A DNA stretch of 64,000 bases from Bacteroides sp. 214 (GTDB taxonomy: Bacteria > Bacteroidota > Bacteroidia > Bacteroidales > Bacteroidaceae), in the NCBI RefSeq assembly GCF_010501015.1, contig NZ_QVML01000004.1, forward strand, positions 1-64,000, written 5' to 3'. The notes under the pieces are model-generated. The model saw only the letters and a list, made by a program, of their open reading frames with translations. It was not told where the DNA came from and ran no database searches. This document shows positions 24,951-35,040 of this stretch, in pieces. Every line of letters begins with the position of its first letter. Positions within the stretch are counted from its first letter, which is position 1. A program made the translations under genes and the position numbers.

Positions 24951-26255
24951 ATGAAATACTACAGCACTAACCACCAAGCCCCTCTCGCTTCTTTACAAGA
25001 AGCCGTAGTCAAAGGACTCGCATCCGACAAAGGATTATATATGCCCGAGACCATCAACCCCTTGCCAAAGGAATTCTTTGAACAGATAGATACGCTCTCT
25101 TTTCAAGAGATAGCATACCAAGTAGCCAATGCTTTCTTTGGCGAAGATGTACCTGCCGAAGTCTTGAAGGCAATTGTTTATGATACTCTTAGCTTTGATG
25201 CACCATTGGTTCAAGTAACCGATAATATCTATTCATTGGAATTGTATCACGGACCGACTCTTGCTTTTAAAGATGTAGGCGGACGCTTTATGGCGCGTTT
25301 GCTTAGTTACTTCATCAAACAGCAGGGGCAGAAAGATGTAAATGTGCTGGTAGCTACTTCGGGAGACACAGGAAGTGCAGTAGCAAATGGTTTCCTGGGT
25401 GTAGAAGGTATACATGTTTATGTATTATATCCCAAAGGAAAGGTGAGCGAGATACAAGAAAAACAGTTCACTACCTTAGGGCAAAATATTACTGCACTCG
25501 AAGTTGACGGCACATTTGATGACTGTCAGGCATTGGTTAAAGCTGCTTTTATGGATAAGGAACTTAACGAAAAATTGTTGCTTACCTCAGCAAATTCTAT
25601 CAATGTAGCACGTTTCCTTCCGCAAGCATTCTACTATTTTTACGCTTATGCACAACTAAAGAAACTTGGAAAGGAGCAACAAATGGTGATGTGTGTACCC
25701 AGCGGCAACTTCGGGAATATTACCGCAGGCTTATTTGGTAAAGTAATGGGGCTCTCTATCAAGCGTTTCATTGCTGCCAACAATCGTAACGATATATTCT
25801 ATCAATACCTGCAAACAGGAATATACACTCCTCGTCCTTCTACCACCACCATTGCCAATGCTATGGATGTGGGAGATCCGAGTAATTTTGCCCGTGTACT
25901 CGATTTGTACAAACATAATCATAAAGCAATCACTGCCGAGATAAGCGGAGCAACCTACACCGATGAAGAAATTCGTGAAACGGTAAAGCAGGTTTATCAA
26001 GAAGAGAACTACCTTCTTGACCCTCATGGAGCTTGTGGATTCCGTGCGTTAAAAGAAGATTTGAAACCTGGCGAAATCGGCGTATTTATTGAAACTGCAC
26101 ATCCTGCTAAGTTCCTCGAAACGGTAGAAGAGATTGTAGGCGAACGTGTTGAAATCCCTGCGAAACTTCAAGCGTTTATGAAAGGCGAGAAGAAGAGTTT
26201 ACCGATGGGAAAAGGGTTTGAAGAATTTAAGAGTTACTTGTTGAGTACTAAGTAA
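24951..26255 (+). CDS. thrC: Threonine synthase
   Basis: 434 residues, starting one base after the stop of the previous gene. N-terminal MKYYSTNHQAP and KGLASDKGLYMPE are typical of the ThrC class with yeast and E. coli. The PLP-binding Lys is in GPTLAFKDVGGRF, the phosphate-binding loop is ATSGDTGSAVANG, and CVPSGNFGNITAG is conserved. It converts O-phosphohomoserine to threonine. It ends 4 bp from the end of the convergent transporter gene with no terminator hairpin between. Confidence 0.97.
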   Translation: MKYYSTNHQAPLASLQEAVVKGLASDKGLYMPETINPLPKEFFEQIDTLSFQEIAYQVANAFFGEDVPAEVLKAIVYDTLSFDAPLVQVTDNIYSLELYHGPTLAFKDVGGRFMARLLSYFIKQQGQKDVNVLVATSGDTGSAVANGFLGVEGIHVYVLYPKGKVSEIQEKQFTTLGQNITALEVDGTFDDCQALVKAAFMDKELNEKLLLTSANSINVARFLPQAFYYFYAYAQLKKLGKEQQMVMCVPSGNFGNITAGLFGKVMGLSIKRFIAANNRNDIFYQYLQTGIYTPRPSTTTIANAMDVGDPSNFARVLDLYKHNHKAITAEISGATYTDEEIRETVKQVYQEENYLLDPHGACGFRALKEDLKPGEIGVFIETAHPAKFLETVEEIVGERVEIPAKLQAFMKGEKKSLPMGKGFEEFKSYLLSTK

Positions 26256-26259
26256 GTAC

Positions 26260-28497
26260 TTAATTTATTTCTTTCTCTTGTCCGGCATTAACAAACAATA
26301 CATCGCCGATGTTATTGAACTCGGAGAAGAAATGGGTAGCGTCGTGCTTAATGATGCGCTCGTTGAAACCGATAATGGTAAGTCCGGCATTCTTAGAGTA
26401 TTCTTCTACTATCTGCGATAGTGGTTGTTCTTCTCCTTTGGTTAAAATCTCTATGTTGTTGAGAGTAATGGGTAGTCTTCCTTCGGCAATTCGTTGGGTT
26501 AACGACTCTTTTACACCGTCAACTTCGCTTGAGGTGGTGGGTACAAATATCTTGATATGGCTATGTTTCCAGTATGGGTGTGCCATAATGATGTAACCCA
26601 GTAGAATCATAAAGTTGGTGTTTCGCGAGTCTGCTTCCCGAATCCATACGTGTATACCGTTAATAGGGTTGAAGAAGTGTTCTGAACCTGCAAAAATGCA
26701 AACGTCAAAGTCACCTGCCCGCACCAGATTTACATTCTCTAAGATACGCGTTAGCTCTTCTGGGTGTCGCTTGTCGTATTCAAACACCACCAAATTATTC
26801 TCCATACCCGAGATAGAGGGGGATTGAATAACCTGTGCTATTGCAGAGGTGTATGAGGGCGAAATCATCGTGTCAATATACAAAGTGCTTTTTTGTAATC
26901 GTTGTGTTTGGATAAGTTGCTCCAATACCTCTTTAGATTCAGACACTGTTTGTTTACTATAATATCCCTCTATCAGGTGGAAATAGGTGCCAAATCCATG
27001 CTGATAACTTATCCACTTCATTAGCGACAGTACCTTGTCGCGAGTTAGTGAATTGGGAGAGATACACACAGCGGCCGGTCTCCACTCTTCTTTATCCATA
27101 CCGGTTTGGTGCTTTTGCATATAGATTTGCAAGTGGCGGTTTAACTGAAATAATGCTCCGCGGAAGATATTTACAAGTCCTTTTTTCTCCTTATTATTAT
27201 GCTCAATAAATAGATAAATCGTAATAATAAGCAGATAAGCAAGAAGTGTATATAGCGGACTAATCATAAACATGACCCATACCGACAGCAAGAAACCCGC
27301 TAAAGAAATATACCATTTCGACCGGAAACGTGGACGATAGGAGGGAGGCGAACCGAAGTGATTCAGGAATGAACTGAGACACAACGTGCCGTAGGTAATT
27401 AGAAAGAACATAGAGATAATCTCTGCCACCGTGTTTACATCTCCCAAAAGGATGAAAACAAGTGCGATGGCAAATGAGAAGAGAGAGGCGTTGTGTGGCT
27501 CGTTATTCTTTCCTTTCCCTTTTGCAAGAAAAAGGTTGATCTTACGGAAAGGGAATGTGCCGTCAGTAGCGATAGCTTGTAGGGTGCGTGGGGCTACCAG
27601 CATGGCGCCAAGTGCCGATGAAGAAGTACATGCTGCCAATCCTACAGGGATAATGATAGAACCGAAGAGTGCTATGCGCGACATAATCAGTTGGTCGGAC
27701 AATAAATCAGCTTGCGAGGCGGAATTAGACAATTTCAGAGCTACCAGAATATATACAACAAAGCCGGTAAAGGTTCCCAGCATGGTGCCGAGTGGGATTG
27801 CCTTTGCAGGATTCTTCAAATCTCCACTAAGTCCTACTCCCGCTGTCATTCCGGTAAACGCGGGGAAGCAAATAGCAAAAACAATAAAGAACTTATCCAT
27901 ATTAAAGAAGCCAAAACTATCGGGGATAAACTCTGCTGCGCCGGAATTGCTCACCGGCTTACCAAGAAAGAAGAAGATAAAAGAGACAAGCAGTAGGAAA
28001 TTTACCACATAAAGTAGCTTCATGCCCGACCCGGATCCTTGCGTAAGAATCAAATAGCCAAGTATGAGTAGTGTTGGTACACTAATAACCTGTTTAGGAA
28101 GATCATATCCATAAGTACTAGCAAACCAATCGAACAATGGTTGAAATGCTTCGGCAAAGGCTATCGTATAAAAAGCAATACTAATGGTTTGCGACAGAAA
28201 GAGCGTAACACCAATGGTCGAACCCAACTTCAAACCAAACGAGCGGGAAATGATGAAATATTCACCTCCACCTTCTACGCGGGTGTTCGTAGCCAGTTCG
28301 GAGATAGCCAGTGCGGTAGGTACGGTAATTAAGTGCCCCAATATAATAATGAAAAGTATACCGAAGAATCCAAGTTCACCTGTGGCATATCCCATACGAA
28401 GGAACAAAATAGCTCCCAGAATAGAAGATATAGAGGTCAGGAAAACAGCGGGTGCGCCAAATCCTGTGGTTCGTGTATGTGCTTTTTCATTTTTCAT
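26260..28497 (-). CDS. SLC12-like cation/chloride or amino acid permease (APC superfamily)
   Basis: 745 residues from ATG 28497 (an in-frame ATG at 28512 adds five residues). About 12 membrane helices fill residues 15-450. They begin with GFGAPAVFLTSISSILGAILFLRMGY, where the unwound first helix of the LeuT fold is expected, and include FAICFPAFTGMTAGVGLSGDLKNPAKAIPLGT, a hallmark of the SLC12/Na-K-Cl cotransporter branch. A hydrophilic 300-residue C-terminal domain follows, as in SLC12 proteins and unlike ordinary amino acid permeases. Substrate unknown. It sits between the threonine operon and the PUL, and no clear partner is seen. Confidence 0.88.
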   Translation of the reverse strand: MKNEKAHTRTTGFGAPAVFLTSISSILGAILFLRMGYATGELGFFGILFIIILGHLITVPTALAISELATNTRVEGGGEYFIISRSFGLKLGSTIGVTLFLSQTISIAFYTIAFAEAFQPLFDWFASTYGYDLPKQVISVPTLLILGYLILTQGSGSGMKLLYVVNFLLLVSFIFFFLGKPVSNSGAAEFIPDSFGFFNMDKFFIVFAICFPAFTGMTAGVGLSGDLKNPAKAIPLGTMLGTFTGFVVYILVALKLSNSASQADLLSDQLIMSRIALFGSIIIPVGLAACTSSSALGAMLVAPRTLQAIATDGTFPFRKINLFLAKGKGKNNEPHNASLFSFAIALVFILLGDVNTVAEIISMFFLITYGTLCLSSFLNHFGSPPSYRPRFRSKWYISLAGFLLSVWVMFMISPLYTLLAYLLIITIYLFIEHNNKEKKGLVNIFRGALFQLNRHLQIYMQKHQTGMDKEEWRPAAVCISPNSLTRDKVLSLMKWISYQHGFGTYFHLIEGYYSKQTVSESKEVLEQLIQTQRLQKSTLYIDTMISPSYTSAIAQVIQSPSISGMENNLVVFEYDKRHPEELTRILENVNLVRAGDFDVCIFAGSEHFFNPINGIHVWIREADSRNTNFMILLGYIIMAHPYWKHSHIKIFVPTTSSEVDGVKESLTQRIAEGRLPITLNNIEILTKGEEQPLSQIVEEYSKNAGLTIIGFNERIIKHDATHFFSEFNNIGDVLFVNAGQEKEIN

Positions 28498-28628
28498 TTT
28501 ACGAATGTACACATTTCAATTGAAACGCTTTTAGTGTATTGAATGTTTTCTTTTTTTAGAGAGTTGCATTTTCTCCAAATCAAGAGAGTCTTAGTTGAGT
28601 TTGTTTTTGGTTAATTTCAAAAATTTGA

Positions 28629-28818
28629 TTTTTTTTAATAAAACTGGTTACATTCTATTTTTCTTATCGTCCTAATAGTAAATAACCTAATAAAACATAT
28701 CAGAATGATTATGAGCTTGATAAAGCACGGTTTTCATTATTTGGTTTTTATATCTAGTAACACTTTTTTAAGTGTATTGATAATATTAAGAAGCCAAAAG
28801 TGTGCTTCAATCTGAAAT
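28629..28818 (+). pseudogene. Decayed promoter and 5' end of a TIM-barrel lipoprotein gene paralogue
   Basis: Bases 28629-28760 align with 35041-35173, the upstream region and first codons of the TIM-barrel gene. Shared blocks include AAACTG(G/A)TTACAT, ATAACCTA and the start region. A 37-codon frame from ATG 28705 gives IMSLIKHGFHYLVFISS against IMGLMKRSFHCLLLLSV in the intact gene, then ends at a stop. The rest of the gene is missing. The remaining region 28498-28628 and 28819-28861 holds no gene; its last 30 bases resemble those before the gene at 36067. Confidence 0.6.
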
Positions 28819-28861
28819 GTGAATATAACAAATACACCATTATTAATTAAAAATTAGATCT

Positions 28862-31800
28862 ATGAGGAATCATTTATTCTTGCGGAGAAACACACAATTC
28901 ATGAAATGGGTTTTTTGTGTGTGTCTTCTTCTTTTGGGTAGTTCAACGTTCGGTGTAGCCGAATTGCGGGCAAACTCTGTTGAGGCTACTCAGCAAAGCA
29001 AAACAGTAAAAGGTACTGTTGTTGATGAATTGGGCGACCCAATCATTGGTGCGAACGTAAAGGTGCAAGGTGTAGCCGTTGGTGCTATTACCGATATTAA
29101 TGGAGCTTTTAGCTTATCAGTGCCTGCTGGTGCTAAGCTGGAAGTGTCTTTCATTGGTTGTGTAACACAAGTGGTAGCAGTACCAGCTAGTGGAGTTGTA
29201 AGGGTAATACTGAAAGAGGACTCTCAATTGCTGGATGAAGTTGTAATTGTGGGTTATGGTACACAACGCGTGAAAGACTTGACTGGAGCGGCAGCTCATG
29301 TGAAGATGGACGAAATTGCCGATCTTCCGGGTGCTTCTATTATTGATGCGCTCGCTGGACAGGTAGTTGGTTTAAGTGTGTCTCAAAGTGATGGTCGACC
29401 TGGTAGCACTGGATCTTTGAAAGTACGACAACCGATGGCTTTCGGCTCTGAGGTAGCGTTTAACAATCCATTGATTGTTATTGATGATGTGGTACAAGTT
29501 GATGAAGAAGGTTCTCCAAGTATGACTGCATTTAATATGTTAGACCACTCTGAAATTGAAACAATGACTGTGCTAAAAGATGCATCGGCTGCTATTTATG
29601 GCTCTCGTGCGTCAGCAGGGGTAATACTTGTAAAAACTAAACGTGGGCAGAAAGGTGCACCGAAGATTTCTTATTCAGGGAAATTGGATTTTTCAGATGC
29701 AGTAAGTCATACAAAAGTAATGAATGCATACGAATTGGGGGTGTTTACGAATCGCTTGATTCAACAAGGTTTTACCAATGATCCAAAAGCCATGGAAAAA
29801 TTCTTGAAGTACAAATATACGGATGCCGAATTAGAACAGTTGAAAAACACAAACCACAATTGGTTAGACAAAGCCTGGGATTCGGCAATCTCTCATCGTC
29901 ATTCGTTGAATGTAAGTGGAGGTGCTGAGAATATGAATTTCTTCGCAGGGCTTACGTATCAAAAACAAGAAACCAACATGGGTAGTACGCAAGATTATGA
30001 TAAGTGGACATTCCGTGTAGGTGGTGATATGAAGGTAGCTGCGGGTTTAACCCTTTCTGCTACTATCGCAGGTTATAATCAACAACAAGTATCTTCTAGG
30101 GGTCAAAATAAAATGGGATCAGGTCCTTGGGGAACAGCCTCTACATCTGATGATTATACGCAACTTCGCCATATGCCCAGATATATACCAGTTGAAGTAG
30201 AAGTGCTTGATCCTGCTACAGGTGAGATGAAAAATTACTACACTTCTCCATGGGCAGGTCCTTATGAATCGAGCACAACGGGAGAAGAAACCCTAAGTGG
30301 TTTTGGCTTCTTTAACTATTTTGCCAACGAAAAAGCAGCAAGTACTACCAAAGATGCAAATGGTTACAATGCCAATTTCTCTTTAACATACGATGTACCT
30401 TTCGTTAAAGGTCTAAGTTTGAAGGGAACATATGCTGTAAGCTATGCAAATACATTTAGTGAAATGGTAGGTGGTCATTACACACTGGCACGTGCTATTA
30501 ATACAGACTCCTCTATTCATTTGCCTGTTCATGCTAATACGCAGTACAAGCTAATTACTTATGGGAATCAAGCTAAAGCTTCCGATCGTCCGGGAGTTGT
30601 ATATACAAAGGGTACTACCAAAACTCAACAAATGAACTTTATGATTAATTATAATCGTACGTTTGGTAAACATGAAGTAGCAGCTACAGGAGTCGTTGAG
30701 CGTGGTGAGAGTGAAGGTACTGACCAAAGAACAGCTTATTACGATCGTAATTTGCTTTACACTGGTGCAAGCAATACAGCTGGAACTTTAGATGCAAGTG
30801 CAAGTGCTACTTATTTGAAGAAATATGAAAGTGGCTCACTGTCGTATATAGGGAGAGTGAACTACAAATATGACAATCGTTATCTATTCCAATTTCTTAT
30901 CCGCACAGATGCCTCTACCAGATTTGCTCCAGAGAACTATTGGGGGATATTTCCTACAGCTTCTGTAGGTTGGGTTATCTCAGAAGAAAAGTTCTTTCAA
31001 AACAGTAGAATATCTGATATATTTGATTACCTGAAAATTCGTGCAAGCTTAGGCAAAACAGGTAAGGATAATGTGAAGGCTTGGCAATGGCTTCAAATTT
31101 ATGAAGTTAATGCAACTTCCGGTTTGGGCTTTGGGTCATCAGGTGGTATGCAAGCTCCAGGTGCTACAACAACTGCGGCAGCTAACCGTGACCTTAAGTG
31201 GGATAGTACAATAAAGCAAAATTACGGTATTGACTTCAATGTACTTGATAATCGTTTAAGCCTTTCTACTGATTTTTATTACGACAAGACATCTGATTTG
31301 ATAATGAGTATTCCGAGTGTTGAAGAACCTATCTATATTGGTGCAACTTATCCACCAATGAACTATGGAAAGAAAGATGCTTGGGGTTGGGAATTTTCAA
31401 TAAGATGGAATGATAAGATAAATCAAAACATCCTTCCTTCATGGGGACCCATTAAATATGGAATAGGTATGGATTATGGCATCAGCTGGAATAAAACAGT
31501 ATTAGGAAATGATGAGGTATTTGATTATCCGGCTTATTATGCAGGAGCTTCTGAATATACAGGATATCATTCGCCCGACCATACTTGGGGGCTTAAGACA
31601 TGGAAAGAAACAAGTCAAGGTGACGGGATGCTTCGTACGCAGGCAGATATTGATAAATACTGGGCATACCTCGAAGCCAATGCAATTGCATCAGGAAGAG
31701 ACGCCTCTACCGTAAGGTATTTTAAGAAGACTAAGTCAGAAATGTATCCGGGTATGATTGCTTACAAAGACTTGCGTGGCGATATAGATGCAGATAATAA

Positions 31801-32353
31801 AACTTGGGCAGGTCCTGATGGTATTATATCTGATGACCACGGACAAGATTTAGGTAAATTAGCAAACAATCGCCGTCATGGTATAAACACCAAGCTGAGT
31901 GCTCAATGGGGTAATTTTAGTTGGAATGCTCAATTGTCAACTTCTTGGGGTGGTTATACAACGTTTGTAAGTAATACGACACAAGGTATTGGTGAAGGAA
32001 CTTTTATTTGGTCTCAGTTTGCTTATATGAATGATATGTTTGATCCTGAAGAAAATCCAAATGGGAAATATCCAAGCATGGCAGCAAAGGTTAGTAATGC
32101 GTTTACGACTTCTGATTTTTGGCAAGTATCATCGTTCCGTATGTATGTACGCAATATGTCGTTCTCTTATAGCTTCCCCAAAGATTTGTTGAAGAATACA
32201 GGTATTGACAAGGTGGCTATTACATTGACGGGTAATAATTTGTGGGATTTCTATAATCCATATCCTAAGAAGTTTAAGAATAACTATGATGCGATTCGTA
32301 CGAATTATCCAACATTGAGAACATGGACCTTGGGCGTTAACTTGACGTTCTAG
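28862..32353 (+). CDS. SusC-like TonB-dependent glycan transporter, first of two
   Basis: 1163 residues. The signal region (MKWVFCVCLLLLGSSTFG within the first 35 residues) is preceded by 13 extra residues, similar to the N-terminus encoded at 36067. A carboxypeptidase-like domain follows (VKGTVVDELGDPIIGANVKVQG, near residues 48-125), then the SusC TonB box region LDEVVIVGYGTQR, the plug (IIDALAGQVVGLSV, TVLKDASAAIYGSRASAGVILVKTK) and a beta barrel ending TWTLGVNLTF. It imports oligosaccharides with the SusD protein encoded 39 bp downstream. In this locus RG-II or pectin fragments are the likely cargo. It starts the PUL after a decayed gene remnant. Confidence 0.95.
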   Translation: MRNHLFLRRNTQFMKWVFCVCLLLLGSSTFGVAELRANSVEATQQSKTVKGTVVDELGDPIIGANVKVQGVAVGAITDINGAFSLSVPAGAKLEVSFIGCVTQVVAVPASGVVRVILKEDSQLLDEVVIVGYGTQRVKDLTGAAAHVKMDEIADLPGASIIDALAGQVVGLSVSQSDGRPGSTGSLKVRQPMAFGSEVAFNNPLIVIDDVVQVDEEGSPSMTAFNMLDHSEIETMTVLKDASAAIYGSRASAGVILVKTKRGQKGAPKISYSGKLDFSDAVSHTKVMNAYELGVFTNRLIQQGFTNDPKAMEKFLKYKYTDAELEQLKNTNHNWLDKAWDSAISHRHSLNVSGGAENMNFFAGLTYQKQETNMGSTQDYDKWTFRVGGDMKVAAGLTLSATIAGYNQQQVSSRGQNKMGSGPWGTASTSDDYTQLRHMPRYIPVEVEVLDPATGEMKNYYTSPWAGPYESSTTGEETLSGFGFFNYFANEKAASTTKDANGYNANFSLTYDVPFVKGLSLKGTYAVSYANTFSEMVGGHYTLARAINTDSSIHLPVHANTQYKLITYGNQAKASDRPGVVYTKGTTKTQQMNFMINYNRTFGKHEVAATGVVERGESEGTDQRTAYYDRNLLYTGASNTAGTLDASASATYLKKYESGSLSYIGRVNYKYDNRYLFQFLIRTDASTRFAPENYWGIFPTASVGWVISEEKFFQNSRISDIFDYLKIRASLGKTGKDNVKAWQWLQIYEVNATSGLGFGSSGGMQAPGATTTAAANRDLKWDSTIKQNYGIDFNVLDNRLSLSTDFYYDKTSDLIMSIPSVEEPIYIGATYPPMNYGKKDAWGWEFSIRWNDKINQNILPSWGPIKYGIGMDYGISWNKTVLGNDEVFDYPAYYAGASEYTGYHSPDHTWGLKTWKETSQGDGMLRTQADIDKYWAYLEANAIASGRDASTVRYFKKTKSEMYPGMIAYKDLRGDIDADNKTWAGPDGIISDDHGQDLGKLANNRRHGINTKLSAQWGNFSWNAQLSTSWGGYTTFVSNTTQGIGEGTFIWSQFAYMNDMFDPEENPNGKYPSMAAKVSNAFTTSDFWQVSSFRMYVRNMSFSYSFPKDLLKNTGIDKVAITLTGNNLWDFYNPYPKKFKNNYDAIRTNYPTLRTWTLGVNLTF

Positions 32354-32392
32354 TGCAGATTCAATGATATAAAATAGATAAATTCAAAAAAT

Positions 32393-34699
32393 ATGAGAAA
32401 TAAAATTTTATTAATACTGATGGGTGTTTGTTTATTAACGGGCACTTCGTGTAGCGACTCATTTCTAGAAGATAAAAGAGACTACAATAATATGATTCCG
32501 CTTTATGTCTTTAGCGACCCGGCTCAAGCTTCTGCTGTGCTTGCTAAGCTATACAGGCAAGCGTATAGAGATGGTGGTTACAGCATGCCTTCTCACGGGG
32601 CTGATGCTATGATGAGGCAAGGTGCAAACAATGGTGGACAGCAATATGGCCTTTCAGAAGAGTTCCCAAGTGGATTTGGAGGTAGTTCATTTGCAACAGA
32701 CGGTAGATACACAGGTCGTGCAGATAAGAATACAAAGGCAGGTAATCATATAGCTAATCCTCCTTATTGGAATCAGCCAAGGAATAATAAGAATTTCAAT
32801 AACATAAACCAGTTCACGTTATTTCCAACCATCTATTTATTGAATGATTACATCAAAGAAATTGATAACTCTCGCTCGCTTATTGATGATAATCAATTTT
32901 GGGATAGATTGAAGGGGCAAGCCATTTTCTTGCGCGCATGGATTTATTTTGATGCTGCCCGGTTCTATGGAGGTGTTCCTTATTATTGTACAGAGTTGGA
33001 TAGTCCACAGCCTAATGATGTATCAGACCGTATGTCGGTGCCTGATATGATTGAGAAAATTTGTGCCGATTTGGAACACGCAGCTTCATTACTTCCCGAT
33101 AAATACGATGAAACGAATGAGGGTCGCCTTACGCGTATTGCTGCTTTGGCTATGATTAGTCGTGTGCGTGTGTATGCAGCCAGTCCGGTATTCAATGCGA
33201 GTTGGGACAATCCGGGCGGTGTGCGTTGGCAAAAGGCTTTGGATGCATCTCTGGCTGCCGAAGCTGCTGCTAATGCTGCTGGCTATGGTACAAGTGTAAC
33301 TAATATTGATACATGGGATAAATCATTCTATGGCTATGCTAGTGGCGTTTTCAATCCCGAAGCCATTATCAAGATTCAAAAGAGTGATGATGGAAGTGGT
33401 GCTACCGGCAACTATTACAATACATGGGAAAATGTCATTCGTCCGGGCGTTGCTCGTGCAGAAAGCACACAAGCAGGTTTGCCAGCACCTGACCAAATGT
33501 TGATGGAATTCCCGATGAAAGATGGAAAACGCCCAACTGTAGAGAATGGTTATGACGATGTGAAATTCTATCGTAATCGTGACCCACGTTTCTACAAAAC
33601 GTTTGCATTTTCAGGGTGTCAATGGCCAGGTGGAAAACAGACCCAGATATGGTTGTATGCTTATAGAAACAGTGCTACAGAACTTCGGTATACAGACGGT
33701 AGTACTGGTGACGGTGGAGCGAATAAAAAAAGCCGTGCTTTAGTATGGAAAATGTCCGATCCTAATCTTGGCATAGGTTCAGAAACCACAGGTACTGCAG
33801 ATATCCTTGAATATCGTTACGCAGAAATATTGCTGAACATCGCTGAATGTTATGCTGCACAAGGTAATGCTGGGAAATGTCTAGAATATCTTGGTAAAAT
33901 CCGTTCACGTATAGGTATCCCCTCTGCAAATAATTATGGTATTGGTGCTATTTCTGATAGATATGCTCTGATTGAAGCTGTATTGTATGAACGTCGTATT
34001 GAACTGGCTTACGAAGGTAAGCGCGTTCACGACATGAAACGTTGGTTGCTTTTTGAAGGAGGTGCTGGATTTGATCCTCAATTTGTATGGGGTGGTAATA
34101 CTGGTAATATATATGATGCGGAAGCTGCTTACGGACAAGGCTGGAAACTATACAATGGTACAAATGGCAGACCAAATTATAGCAAAACAGATAATGTACT
34201 GACAAAATTAGGTTTATCTCGTTGGTGTGGAAAGAAGCACACATCCAAAGTGTGGGCGTACGATTTGGGAGCTAACCAGAATATGAATCCTACGTATGAT
34301 ACTACAACTAAGGAATTCTTGCATCCTTTGCGCGAGAATGCAGATTTGAATGCTGTCCCCAACATCAGACGTGAAATGTCCGAAGCAGAACGCAATGCTG
34401 CTTTTGATAAGCTGGATGCTTTTTATGCAAACACAGGTATAACTACAGTAGATTTATACACCGCTGTTGATAAAAAATACGGTATGGACTCTGGGTCAAG
34501 TGCTGAGAATCAAAATTTCCAATTTGCTTGGAGAGGTTGGTATTACTCGTATCCTATTCATTACGATATGTATGACTCTGCTAAAGGTAATAGTTGGATA
34601 TCTCAAACCGAAGGTTGGATGGTTGCCAACGCTACTACAACAGGTGGACCAAATATGGCCGAACAAGACGGTACATACGTATACTGTACCCCCGAATAG
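32393..34699 (+). CDS. SusD-like surface glycan-binding lipoprotein, first of two
   Basis: 768 residues, long for a SusD (usually 500-650). An SPII signal (LLTGTSCSD) anchors it to the outer membrane. Helical TPR-type SusD features include GQAIFLRAWIYFDAARFYGGVPY, FMSVPDMIEKICADLEHAASLLP-like segments and the C-terminal EILLNIAECYAAQGN plus YERRIELAYEGKRVHDMKRW. It caps the SusC encoded upstream and delivers oligosaccharide to it. A strong terminator follows, so the first SusCD pair forms its own transcript. Confidence 0.95.
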   Translation: MRNKILLILMGVCLLTGTSCSDSFLEDKRDYNNMIPLYVFSDPAQASAVLAKLYRQAYRDGGYSMPSHGADAMMRQGANNGGQQYGLSEEFPSGFGGSSFATDGRYTGRADKNTKAGNHIANPPYWNQPRNNKNFNNINQFTLFPTIYLLNDYIKEIDNSRSLIDDNQFWDRLKGQAIFLRAWIYFDAARFYGGVPYYCTELDSPQPNDVSDRMSVPDMIEKICADLEHAASLLPDKYDETNEGRLTRIAALAMISRVRVYAASPVFNASWDNPGGVRWQKALDASLAAEAAANAAGYGTSVTNIDTWDKSFYGYASGVFNPEAIIKIQKSDDGSGATGNYYNTWENVIRPGVARAESTQAGLPAPDQMLMEFPMKDGKRPTVENGYDDVKFYRNRDPRFYKTFAFSGCQWPGGKQTQIWLYAYRNSATELRYTDGSTGDGGANKKSRALVWKMSDPNLGIGSETTGTADILEYRYAEILLNIAECYAAQGNAGKCLEYLGKIRSRIGIPSANNYGIGAISDRYALIEAVLYERRIELAYEGKRVHDMKRWLLFEGGAGFDPQFVWGGNTGNIYDAEAAYGQGWKLYNGTNGRPNYSKTDNVLTKLGLSRWCGKKHTSKVWAYDLGANQNMNPTYDTTTKEFLHPLRENADLNAVPNIRREMSEAERNAAFDKLDAFYANTGITTVDLYTAVDKKYGMDSGSSAENQNFQFAWRGWYYSYPIHYDMYDSAKGNSWISQTEGWMVANATTTGGPNMAEQDGTYVYCTPE

Positions 34700-34719
34700 T
34701 AACTCCTAGAACCTTATAT

Positions 34720-34759
34720 AAATAGGCTGTCTCAAATTTGTTGAGATAGCCTATTTTTT
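34720..34759 (+). terminator. Terminator after the first SusCD pair
   Basis: A 16-bp stem AAATAGGCTGTCTCAA / TTGAGATAGCCTATTT with one G-T wobble, 5-nt loop and a T run. It lies 20 nt after the susD1 stop. The rest of 34760-35125 holds a 22-bp repeat array and a promoter region, but no gene that I can support. Confidence 0.9.
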
Positions 34760-34861
34760 GATTACCGAATATTTGAAGCGTATCCTAACTTTAACAAATG
34801 CCCGAAAGGTGAAAACATAACCTTATTTGAAGAAAACGTTAACATACACACACATTAGGTT

Positions 34862-34949
34862 GTGCCAACGCGTTGGCACTGTCGTGCCAGTGTTGATGCA
34901 CAGTAGTGCCAGTGCGTTGGCACAACTTTGCCAATGCATTGGCATAACC
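34862..34949. repeat. Tandem array, 22-bp period, 4 units with palindromic cores
   Basis: Units start at 34862, 34884, 34906 and 34928, each with (G/T)TGCCA at the start. Units 1, 3 and 4 contain palindromes such as TGCCAACGCGTTGGCA and TGCCAATGCATTGGCA; unit 2 is more decayed. It lies between the susD1 terminator and the next operon's promoter. Confidence 0.85.
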
Positions 34950-35040
34950 TACCATTTGTATGTCAAAAAAGGTCCGTGTTTCTATGGAACTTGTGTGTGG
35001 TTATTTACCTTGGCGATATAAAGCAAACCGGAAGAATACA

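Noticed and set aside
34827..35021. 64-residue + strand frame through the palindromic array
   Set aside because: It is read through tandem repeats, with composition dictated by the repeat. There is no initiation signal or homologue.
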